From assembly GCA_030039095.1 (NCBI GenBank), contig JASHQP010000717.1:1-5488 (forward strand): a stretch of 5,488 nucleotides of DNA, read 5' to 3'. Positions 1-5,488 of this stretch are shown in pieces. The position numbers and the translations under genes are program-made. The notes under the pieces were generated by a model. It searched no databases. It saw nothing but the letters and a program-made list of their open reading frames with translations, and was not told where the DNA came from. Positions within the stretch are counted from its first letter, which is position 1, and the number at the start of each line of letters is the position of its first letter. Origin of the DNA: Streptosporangiaceae bacterium (GTDB lineage Bacteria > Actinomycetota > Actinomycetes > Streptosporangiales > Streptosporangiaceae).

Positions 1-210
1 CTGGTCGGATCCCAGAACGAGCAGGCGATGAAGGCTGCTCGCTTTGTCCTCGACAGGGCCATCGGACCGCGTGTCCTTGTGCAGTTGCCCTCGAAAGAGC
101 AGTCACACGACCTCATCGGCGGCGCGTATGCGGCGCAAGCCCTCAACCACCTCACGACGTTCCTGTGCCACAACCGTCGACAGCTTGGCCCAGTTCCCTC
201 GGCTTCCTGA
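1..210 (+). CDS. 3' end of an unrecognised protein (C-terminal 69 residues)
   Basis: The frame is open from the first base to a TGA at 208-210, so the window probably holds only the C-terminal part of a longer gene. Codons favour G or C in third position like the genes downstream, and the residue mix is that of a soluble globular protein. The segment opens LVGSQNEQAM, followed by what look like a helix, a short hydrophobic strand (PRVLVQLP) and a second helix rich in Ala and Leu (GGAYAAQALNHL). There is no signal peptide or membrane segment. I do not recognise the family. An ATG at 28-30 could in principle start a 60-residue protein, but no Shine-Dalgarno lies before it and the frame stays open upstream of it. 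The stop is 37 nt before the next gene, so it may belong to the same operon. Confidence 0.5.
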   Translation: MVGSQNEQAMKAARFVLDRAIGPRVLVQLPSKEQSHDLIGGAYAAQALNHLTTFLCHNRRQLGPVPSAS

Positions 211-235
211 GAGCAGCCAGTTTCTTCCCGAGAGC

Positions 236-241
236 AAGGAG
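236..241 (+). promoter_or_regulatory. Shine-Dalgarno site that sets the GTG start at 248
   Basis: AAGGAG lies 6 nt before the GTG at 248-250. It is the best Shine-Dalgarno match in the window and sits in the only intergenic gap (211-247). It argues for the GTG start and against the in-frame ATG at 44, which would overlap the upstream reading frame by more than 160 nt and add a Ser/Arg-rich leader unlike the family. Confidence 0.75.
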
Positions 242-247
242 AACACA

Positions 248-859
248 GTGCCCGGTCCGGACACGAGACAGCAGAAGAAGTGGTATGACGCCACATACTC
301 GCACGGGATGACCGCTGAGGAGATGGAGGAGTTCCTCCGCAGTCCCGACAGCGCGTGGTTGCTGAAGCTGGCAGTGATCAAGGAAGACGGATGGCCGTCG
401 GTCACGCCGATGTGGTACCAGTGGGACGGCAAGGCCTTCTACGTCGTCGGGCGCAAGCGCTCGGCCTGGGTACAGGACTTGTTGCGCGAACCACGGTGCG
501 CGGTGTGCGTCGATGAAGAGGCGATGCCACCGCACGGCGCTCTCCGAAAGGTCCTCGCCCAATGCTCGGCAGAGGTCGTTGAGGGACCCATGCGCGCCGA
601 AGGATCCCAATGGCTCCGCGTAGCGAACGAGATGGCCCTGCGTTACGGCGGACCGCCAGGCGCCGAGGGGCTCAAGACGTCGTACTCGTGGGAGCGATAC
701 CTGGTGCGACTCACGCCACGTGCGGATGGAATCAAGACCTGGCAAGGCGTGGGCTGGGCCCGCCGTTACCTGGACGCCGAACAGTTGAGTCACTTGGACG
801 CGACGATGAGCACTGCCCCAAGCGACACCAGCGGTCATCAGAAAGGCAACGATGCCTGA
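248..859 (+). CDS. PNPOx-like FMN/F420-binding split-barrel protein
   Basis: The product is 203 residues long, of the pyridoxamine 5'-phosphate oxidase-like split-barrel superfamily, whose members bind FMN, F420 or heme. Visible signature: a helical N-terminus (about 21-40, MTAEEMEEFL then AWLLKLAVI); the strand pair WPSVTPMWY (49-57) and DGKAFYVVGRKRSAWVQDLL (60-79), with basic residues where the family contacts cofactor phosphate; the strand CAVCVDEE (84-91); and a closing strand with KTWQGVGWARRY (163-174), resembling the Trp/Gly-rich C-terminus of PPOX-class proteins. The last 20 or so residues are polar and probably disordered. The GTG start is chosen from the strong ribosome-binding site. 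Its end overlaps the next gene by 8 nt. The cofactor and reaction cannot be decided here; the family includes reductases of double bonds and cofactor carriers. It is a plausible redox partner in the operon. The family call is firm, the activity is not. Confidence 0.87.
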   Translation: MPGPDTRQQKKWYDATYSHGMTAEEMEEFLRSPDSAWLLKLAVIKEDGWPSVTPMWYQWDGKAFYVVGRKRSAWVQDLLREPRCAVCVDEEAMPPHGALRKVLAQCSAEVVEGPMRAEGSQWLRVANEMALRYGGPPGAEGLKTSYSWERYLVRLTPRADGIKTWQGVGWARRYLDAEQLSHLDATMSTAPSDTSGHQKGNDA

Positions 860-1559
860 GATAACGGCAACAGAAGCGTCCACTGGCCCAGAGGTCGACG
901 TTCATGAACTCTGCGCCAGATTCCGAAAGCTGTACCTTCCGGCGGTCTGCGACGCCTTGTATGCGCTCGGACTTCCCGAGCAGGTGCAGCCCACTTCACT
1001 GCGTCCCCTGTTCCCAGAGCAATTGATCGTCGGCCACGCTTACACCGTGAAGGGCCGAGAACTGCCCTCCATCGGCTGGGAAGCCGGTTCCCAGGCGATG
1101 CGGCCTTACTTGAAAATGTTCGAGCGCCTCACCCCCGACTCCCTTCTCGTCTCCGTCACCTCCGACGGCTCGCCGGTCGGACATTTCGGAGAGCTGACCG
1201 CCAACGCCGCCAAGTCGCGGGGCTGCGTCGGAGTCGTCCTCGACGGAAACCTCCGGGACATTCATGGCATGCGCGACATCGGGTTTCAGGTCTTCTATCG
1301 GGATCTCTCTCCGCTGAATGGAATCGGTCGTTGGGAGATGGAATCTTGTGAGGAACCCGTGGTCATCGGTGATGTCACAATCAATCAGGGTGACATCGTC
1401 TTCTGCGAGTTCGACGGCATCCTGGTCATCCCGCGAGCCCACGCACAGCGCGTGCTCGAAGAGGCAGAGTCGATCATAAGCTCCGAGAGCAGGGTGCGCG
1501 CCGAGGTTAGCGGCGGCATACCACCGTGGGAAAGCTTCCGGCGCCATGGCCATATCTGA
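852..1559 (+). CDS. RraA-like protein / HMG-aldolase-fold lyase
   Basis: This 235-residue protein belongs to the RraA / 4-hydroxy-4-methyl-2-oxoglutarate (HMG) aldolase family. Known members are class II pyruvate aldolases that also decarboxylate oxaloacetate, and the RNase E inhibitor RraA. Visible features: LYLPAVCDALYALG (27-40), the usual N-terminal helix with the conserved 'D-A-L' type start; an acidic residue Glu114 in HFGELTANAA; then DGNLRD (131-136) in GVVLDGNLRD, with Arg135-Asp136 the expected substrate- and metal-binding pair exactly 20 residues after Glu114; FQVFYRDLSP (145-154); GDIVFCEFDGILVIPR (180-195), the typical 'GD-v-DG-vvvP' strand pair; and the C-terminal SFRRHG. The residue two after the Arg-Asp dipeptide plus two (position 139) is Gly, where many aldolases have Glu or Asp. 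ATG 852 has GAAAGG at 841-846. It overlaps the upstream gene by 8 nt and the aminotransferase gene by 14 nt. A metabolic lyase is much likelier than an RNase E regulator given the neighbours. Confidence 0.88.
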   Translation: MPEITATEASTGPEVDVHELCARFRKLYLPAVCDALYALGLPEQVQPTSLRPLFPEQLIVGHAYTVKGRELPSIGWEAGSQAMRPYLKMFERLTPDSLLVSVTSDGSPVGHFGELTANAAKSRGCVGVVLDGNLRDIHGMRDIGFQVFYRDLSPLNGIGRWEMESCEEPVVIGDVTINQGDIVFCEFDGILVIPRAHAQRVLEEAESIISSESRVRAEVSGGIPPWESFRRHGHI

Positions 1560-2739
1560 GTCCGACGGCGGCGCCGCTACCAGTCGGCCTGCGGAGCGGG
1601 CCCTGCACGCAAAGCGCTCGGCGATCCGCGAGGTGTTCGACCTGGCAGCGAGGCTTCCTGACGCCATCCGACTGGAGATCGGAGAGCCGAGCTTCAGGAC
1701 TCCATCCCACATCATCGCCGGCGCGATGGAGGCGGCCGAAGCAGGCTTCACTCACTACACGGCTAACGGCGGCATGGAGAGCCTACGTGTCCTGCTGACC
1801 GAGAAGATCGAGCGCGTTAATCGCTACCACGCCGACCCGGAGTCGGTGGTCGTGACTCCGGGGGCGATGAATGCACTCTTCTCCATCTACCTCACCCTGC
1901 TTGATCCCGGGGACGAGGTGCTGCTGCCGACGCCCGGCTATCCGAACATGGACGAGATGGTGAGACTTCTCGGCGGAGTGCCGCGCTTCTATCGCCTCTC
2001 CTCTGGAGATTACCTCCCCGACATCGCCGAGATCGACTCGCTGGCAAGGCCGAGGACGAAAGCGATCTTCGTGAACACGCCTGCCAATCCGAGCGGCGCG
2101 GTGTTCCCGCGGACCGTGGTCGAGCAGCTGGTCGAATTCGCCTCTGCGCGCAGCATCTGGATGATCTTCGACGAGGTTTACGACGAGCTGCTCCTCGACG
2201 ACGGCTTGACCCACGTCTCCGCGGCGAGCCTCGACGCTTCGGCCCCGATCATCTCGGTGTACAGCTTCTCGAAGGTCTACGCGATGACGGGCTGGCGTGT
2301 CGGATACTGCGTCGCTCCGCTCGAACTGGCCTCTGTACTGCGGAAGCTCCAGGAGCCGCAGGTCTCCTGCCCGAGCGCAATTTCGCAGAAGGCGGCCGAA
2401 GCGGCCTTGACTGGCCCCCGCGGGGAGATTGATGCGATGCGCCTCGCTTACGCCACCCGGCGCGACCGGGCGCGCGCAGCTGCAGCGGAGCTAAGTCTCC
2501 GCGTGTCACGCACGGAGGGAACCTTTTACATGCTGGTCGATGTCTCCGACTCGGGTCTCACTTCGCGCGACTTTACGATGCGCTTGCTGCGTGACGCCCG
2601 CGTGGCGGTGGCCCCGGGCGAGGTGTTCGGACCAGGCGGCGAGGGTCTGGTCCGGATCTCCCTCGCGCGCGAGCCTGATGAGATTGCCGAAGGTTTGCGC
2701 CGGATCTCGGCGACGATCTCCGAGGTGGCCAAGGCATGA
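1546..2739 (+). CDS. Class I/II (fold-type I) PLP-dependent aminotransferase
   Basis: The 397-residue product has the usual length for aspartate-aminotransferase-like enzymes, which move an amino group between an amino acid and a 2-oxo acid using PLP. Family landmarks appear in order: IRLEIGEPSF (41-50); the substrate loop THYTANGG (69-76); TPGAMNALF (104-112), the glycine-rich PLP phosphate region; PTPGYP (128-133); NTPANPSG (177-184) with Asn181; IFDEVYDEL (207-215) with Asp209, which pairs with the pyridine nitrogen, and Tyr212; SFSKVYAMTGWRVGY (240-254) with the Schiff-base Lys243 and phosphate-binding Arg251; and LVRISLA (368-374) with Arg370, the usual substrate carboxylate-binding Arg. 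All key residues are present. ATG 1546 is preceded by GGGAAAG at 1528-1534, a long 11-nt spacing, so coupling to the upstream gene (14-nt overlap) may matter. The amino acid used cannot be told from these motifs. Confidence 0.93.
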   Translation: MAISESDGGAATSRPAERALHAKRSAIREVFDLAARLPDAIRLEIGEPSFRTPSHIIAGAMEAAEAGFTHYTANGGMESLRVLLTEKIERVNRYHADPESVVVTPGAMNALFSIYLTLLDPGDEVLLPTPGYPNMDEMVRLLGGVPRFYRLSSGDYLPDIAEIDSLARPRTKAIFVNTPANPSGAVFPRTVVEQLVEFASARSIWMIFDEVYDELLLDDGLTHVSAASLDASAPIISVYSFSKVYAMTGWRVGYCVAPLELASVLRKLQEPQVSCPSAISQKAAEAALTGPRGEIDAMRLAYATRRDRARAAAAELSLRVSRTEGTFYMLVDVSDSGLTSRDFTMRLLRDARVAVAPGEVFGPGGEGLVRISLAREPDEIAEGLRRISATISEVAKA

Positions 2740-3983
2740 TCGCTGAGTTCGCCGACGACCTCCGCCAAGCAGTCATTTCCGCACTGGAAGCAAGGGAGGA
2801 GGAGATCCTGGCGTTCGCGCGAGAGCTGATCGCGACGCCGAGCCCCAATCCTCCAGGCGACGAACGTGCAGCTGCAGGGCTCGTAACTCGAAAGCTCCGA
2901 TCGCTGGGGATCGAGCACGTCGAGGTGCTGGGGGACAGTCCGCAACGACCCAATGTCATCGCCACTGCGGCGGGGTCGGGACCTGGTCCGACGATGATTC
3001 TCTCGGGACACCTCGACACGAAGCCGGTCGGCGAGCGATCTGCTTGGAAGCATGACCCTTACTCAGCCGTTGTGGAAGACGCGGAGCTGCACGGCCTCGG
3101 TTCTGGTGACATGAAGGCCGCGGTGACGGCGATGTTGTTCGCGGCCGCAGAGGTGCGCGCCCGTTCCCTTCCCGGAACCTTGGTCTTGGTGTTTACCGCA
3201 GACGAGGAGGCGGGCTCCGTCCACGGGTCGCAATGGCTAGCGGAGTGCGGCAAGCTCGAGGCGGACGTGGCCGTGATCGGAGAGCCGTGCGGTATTACCC
3301 GGGAATGGGAAGCGATCGACGTCTTGTCGCGGGGCGCGGCGCTCTTCACGGTCGTCGTTCACGGCACGCAGGGCCACTCGAGCATCTCGGATCGTCTTCC
3401 GCTGGTCAATGCAAGCACGTCGATGGCGCGGCTCATGGACCGGATGGATCGTGAGCTGAAAAGCCACCTGCGATTTGAGCCGCACCCGTTGGTCACCACC
3501 GGGCCGACCGTGAACGTGGGCGTGATGGTCAAAGGCGGCGTGTTCTATGGCGTGAATCCGGGTTGGGCGGAGTTCTCTTGCGATATCCGCACACTGCCCG
3601 GAATGACGCAGAACTCCGTTGAACATGACCTCAGGGAATTCCTGGCTTTGGCGATGCAGGACGATCCCAAGCTCGACGCCGAATTGCGTTTCGAGATCTG
3701 GGTGCCGGCGACAGAGTTCGACCCGGCCCACCGGGTGGTCGACGCGCTCCGAGAAGCTGTGCGCGATGTTCTCGGCGAGGAGCCTCCAGTCCAGGGATTC
3801 CCGGGATCGACGGATGCCACGCACTTCCAGCTCACCGCGGGAATCCCTACTGTCGCCGCTTTCGGTCCCGGCTACCTTTCAAGGGCGCACGCCCCGAACG
3901 AGTCGCTGCCGGTGGCTGGCATACTCCAGGCAGCCAAGATTTACGCGCTGGCAGCGATCTCCTATCTCGGGAGCCAAGAATGA
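2736..3983 (+). CDS. M20 family ArgE/DapE-type metallo-deacylase or peptidase
   Basis: The 415-residue product matches the usual length of M20 enzymes, which are cytoplasmic di-zinc hydrolases that cut N-acyl amino acids, N-succinyl-diaminopimelate or dipeptides. Metal and catalytic residues are all present: GHLDT (91-95) with ligand His92 and Asp94; GLGSGDMK (120-127) with bridging Asp125; TADEEAG (154-160) with general base Glu157 and ligand Glu158; IGEP (181-184) with Glu183; and SRAHAPNE (382-389) with ligand His385. The lid/dimerisation domain lies at about 190-310 and carries VVHGTQGHSS (207-216) with His214, which reaches the partner active site in this family. GSTDATHF (357-364) is also typical. 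There is no signal peptide, so it should act in the cytoplasm. The start forms ATGA with the aminotransferase stop, and GAGGTGG at 2722-2728 lies 7 nt upstream. Next to an aminotransferase, it most simply releases the free amino acid that is then transaminated (inference). The substrate is unknown; calling it argE or dapE would be over-reach. Confidence 0.93.
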   Translation: MIAEFADDLRQAVISALEAREEEILAFARELIATPSPNPPGDERAAAGLVTRKLRSLGIEHVEVLGDSPQRPNVIATAAGSGPGPTMILSGHLDTKPVGERSAWKHDPYSAVVEDAELHGLGSGDMKAAVTAMLFAAAEVRARSLPGTLVLVFTADEEAGSVHGSQWLAECGKLEADVAVIGEPCGITREWEAIDVLSRGAALFTVVVHGTQGHSSISDRLPLVNASTSMARLMDRMDRELKSHLRFEPHPLVTTGPTVNVGVMVKGGVFYGVNPGWAEFSCDIRTLPGMTQNSVEHDLREFLALAMQDDPKLDAELRFEIWVPATEFDPAHRVVDALREAVRDVLGEEPPVQGFPGSTDATHFQLTAGIPTVAAFGPGYLSRAHAPNESLPVAGILQAAKIYALAAISYLGSQE

Positions 3984-4849
3984 TGGTCGACGCGCATGCT
4001 CACGTCTTTGCGCCGGTATCCGGCGCCTTTCCTCGCGATAGTCACGAGATGTACCCTGCAGAGGCGTCCGCCCCGATCGAGGATTATCTGGCATTGATGG
4101 ATGCCAATAGCGTCTCGCGAGCTGTTCTCGTGGCGCTCTCCGCCCACGACCAGTACCTGGCGCACTGCATCAGCATCTACCCGGACCGCCTAGCGGCTGT
4201 CGGCGTCCAGCCAGCGGAGTCGTTCTGCGTAGAGGAGTACCTACGCCGGCGGACGATCATCCCACTCCAGGGACTCCGTGTGTTCAGCCTCGGAGACCCG
4301 GGCATTGAGGATCCCGAACATCTTGAGTCGTTCCCGCTTCTCCGGCAGATGGCCGAGGATGGGAGCAAGCTGTGGTTCTACAGCAGCGAGGACCAGATGC
4401 ACCTGCTCGACCGCCTACTGCACAGGCTGCCGTCGCTGGTCGTAGTCCTTAACCACCTGGGTTTCTCTCCGGGGGAGCTAGAGATTGACAAGCACGGCCG
4501 CCCTCATTTCCGGACTGCACTTCCGCCGCCCTCCCTTCCGGTGACGCTCGGGCTGGCGAGACACCCCAACGTGTACGTACTGTTCTCCGGCCACTACGCG
4601 TTTAGCAGAGAGCCGTTCCCCTACGCGGATCTCCGCGACGTTAGTCTCCGGCTCCTTGATGCGTTCGGCCCGGAGCGGCTGCTGCTCGGCAGCGACTACC
4701 CGTGGATCCGCGAGGCTCCGGGATACCCGTCGGTGCTGTCGCTCGTCGATTGGCACCTGGCCGAACTGACTGCGGAGGAACGAGCCGGTGTAGTCGGCGC
4801 CAATGCCGACCGTCTTTTCACATTCCGAGTTCCGTATGGGGTTAGGTGA
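3980..4849 (+). CDS. Amidohydrolase-2 family (TIM-barrel) hydrolase, possibly lactonase- or decarboxylase-like
   Basis: The 289-residue product is of the amidohydrolase-related (family 2) TIM barrels, which include lactonases of the L-fucono-lactonase and LigI type and ACMSD-like decarboxylases. Evidence: the N-terminal strand VDAHAHVF (3-10) with the HxH pair His6/His8; VLNHLGF (156-162) with His159; LLLGSDYPW (234-242) with Asp239, the conserved C-terminal catalytic or metal-binding Asp; and the closing helix VVGANADRLF (271-280), the family's usual 'G-x-N-A-x-R-L-F' end. SGHYAFS (203-209) matches the strand that often reads 'lSG.y..s' in lactonase-like members. Between His159 and Asp239, His205 is the only clear extra His that might serve as a further ligand. 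Start: ATGA overlap with the M20 gene, and CGGGAG at 3968-3973. A second in-frame ATG at 3983-3985 has a 9-nt spacing and may be used instead; it removes one residue. The amide, lactone or carboxyl substrate is not evident. Confidence 0.87.
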   Translation: MMVDAHAHVFAPVSGAFPRDSHEMYPAEASAPIEDYLALMDANSVSRAVLVALSAHDQYLAHCISIYPDRLAAVGVQPAESFCVEEYLRRRTIIPLQGLRVFSLGDPGIEDPEHLESFPLLRQMAEDGSKLWFYSSEDQMHLLDRLLHRLPSLVVVLNHLGFSPGELEIDKHGRPHFRTALPPPSLPVTLGLARHPNVYVLFSGHYAFSREPFPYADLRDVSLRLLDAFGPERLLLGSDYPWIREAPGYPSVLSLVDWHLAELTAEERAGVVGANADRLFTFRVPYGVR

Positions 4850-5488
4850 TGTCGCAACGCTTGAAAGGCAATGTCGCAATGGTTGTTGGCGCTGCGGGCA
4901 CGATCGGGCAGGAGGTGTGCAACGCCCTGGCGGGAGAAGGTGCCCGCCTGGCGTTGACCGACCTGCCGGGAACATCGCTCGACGAATTCGCTAGTCGGAT
5001 GTCGGCAGGCACCGTGTACTCCAGAGCTTCTGACGCGTCCTCTCTCAGCGACGTCACGGCGTTTGTGGCAGAAGCGGTCGACTGCCTCGGTCCGGTCGGA
5101 GTGCTGGTCAATGTCGCCGGGCGCTTCGTTATTGAGAATTTTGTCGACACTGGCGAGGCAGAGTGGTCCCAAATGATTGGCGCGAACCTGCTCACGGCGA
5201 TAACCAGCTGCCGGGCTGTGCTACCTGGAATGCTCGATGCGGGCCAGGGCTCCATCGTGAATTTTGCTTCCACGGCCGGCGAATATGGTTCGATCCGCCC
5301 ATCGGCGGTCTACGCGGCGGCAAAAGCCGGCGTGATCGGGCTGACGAAATCGTTGGCGCGAGAGGTCTCGCCACGTGGTGTGCGTGTGAACGCAATCTCG
5401 CCGGGACCGATTGACACGCCAGCGCTCAAGGCCGCATCTCCGCAGAAGCGAGCCGAAGCCGAAGCGCGGACCATCCTTGGCCGCATCG
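4849..5488 (+). CDS. Short-chain dehydrogenase/reductase (SDR), 3' end outside the window
   Basis: The first 213 residues of a classical SDR, typically about 250 residues, so roughly the last 40 are missing. SDRs interconvert alcohols and carbonyls with NAD(P)(H). The Rossmann motif is VVGAAGTIG (12-20), with Val13 replacing the common Thr of TGxxxGxG. Asp38 closes the second strand (LALTDLP), where an acidic residue usually means NAD(H) preference. NVAG (88-91) stands for the usual NAAG. The tetrad is Asn113, Ser141 (FASTAG), Tyr155 and Lys159 (YAAAK). The VNAISPGPIDTP stretch (180-191) is the standard cofactor-binding loop. I translated this frame by hand; it is open to the window end. The ATG at 4849 shares its A with the preceding TGA (TGATG), and the preceding Shine-Dalgarno is weak (GGGG at 4838-4841, AGG at 4844-4846), which suggests reinitiation after the amidohydrolase. 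It likely oxidises or reduces a hydroxyl intermediate of the same pathway (inference). Confidence 0.93.
   Translation, partial: MSQRLKGNVAMVVGAAGTIGQEVCNALAGEGARLALTDLPGTSLDEFASRMSAGTVYSRASDASSLSDVTAFVAEAVDCLGPVGVLVNVAGRFVIENFVDTGEAEWSQMIGANLLTAITSCRAVLPGMLDAGQGSIVNFASTAGEYGSIRPSAVYAAAKAGVIGLTKSLAREVSPRGVRVNAISPGPIDTPALKAASPQKRAEAEARTILGRI

Larger units (their letters stand above)
1..5488 (+). other. Single dense operon of metabolic enzymes, open at both ends
   Basis: Five consecutive junctions overlap: 852-859 (8 nt), 1546-1559 (14 nt), 2736-2739 (ATGA), 3980-3983 (ATGA) and 4849 (TGATG). The only gap (211-247) is 37 nt and contains a ribosome-binding site but no recognisable promoter, hairpin or U-tract. 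I see no candidate promoter or terminator anywhere, so transcription must start before the window and end after it, or start within the partial first gene. The shared direction and coupling support a shared pathway. Whether the 1-210 gene belongs to the unit is less sure. Confidence 0.8.

Noticed and set aside
44..247. In-frame ATG at 44 as the start of the split-barrel protein
   Set aside because: It would add 68 Ser/Arg-rich residues that overlap the upstream frame and lack family similarity; GTG 248 has a strong ribosome-binding site.
211..247. Promoter or terminator in the only intergenic gap
   Set aside because: It is 37 nt long with no -10/-35-like pair, inverted repeat or T-run that I could support.
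152..883. Long antisense open frame (243 residues) over the split-barrel gene
   Set aside because: It mirrors a GC-rich coding gene; its product has no recognisable motifs, while the + strand frame carries clear family signatures.
852..1559. Annotation as RraA, regulator of RNase E activity
   Set aside because: Only the fold is shared. The Arg-Asp lyase motif and the enzyme-only operon favour a metabolic lyase.
996..1751. Antisense open frame (251 residues) over the RraA-like gene and aminotransferase start
   Set aside because: Another shadow of high third-position GC: it crosses two real genes and shows low-complexity composition with no domain.
2736..3983. Assigning dapE or argE and reading the operon as lysine or arginine biosynthesis
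   Set aside because: No other biosynthetic gene of either pathway is present, and M20 motifs alone do not fix the substrate.
1..5488. CRISPR, mobile element, RNA gene, defence or other exotic system
   Set aside because: No direct repeats, inverted termini, transposase, tRNA-like fold or nuclease motifs were seen; coding enzymes fill nearly the whole window.

Overview
The window looks like chromosomal DNA from a GC-rich bacterium. Codon third positions are mostly G or C and genes are packed with overlapping stops and starts. An actinobacterial source is plausible: the first complete gene belongs to the PNPOx-like split-barrel group that is abundant in Actinomycetota. The sequence alone does not fix the lineage.

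All coding is on the + strand and there is almost no intergenic space. From left to right: the 3' end of an unrecognised gene (1-210); a PNPOx-like flavin/F420-binding split-barrel protein with a GTG start (248-859); an RraA-like / 4-hydroxy-4-methyl-2-oxoglutarate aldolase-fold protein (852-1559); a fold-type I PLP aminotransferase (1546-2739); an M20 ArgE/DapE-type metallo-deacylase or peptidase (2736-3983); an amidohydrolase-2 family TIM-barrel hydrolase (3980-4849); and a short-chain dehydrogenase cut by the window edge (4849-5488). From 852 onward every junction overlaps (8, 14, 4, 4 and 1 nt), so this is almost certainly one transcript with translational coupling. It probably extends beyond both ends. 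I see no promoter, terminator, RNA gene, repeat, mobile element or CRISPR. The only gap is 211-247, which holds the ribosome-binding site of the next gene.

The enzymes fit a small-molecule pathway, most simply a catabolic one. The two hydrolases could open a lactone or amide and remove an N-acyl group. The aminotransferase could turn the freed amino acid into a 2-oxo acid. The RraA-like protein could cleave or decarboxylate a (hydroxy-)oxo acid, and the SDR and split-barrel protein could do redox steps. The substrate cannot be read from the sequence and this order is inference. No transporter or regulator is visible. I found no defence system, RNA-guided system or exotic element; the novelty, if any, is in the combination of enzymes.
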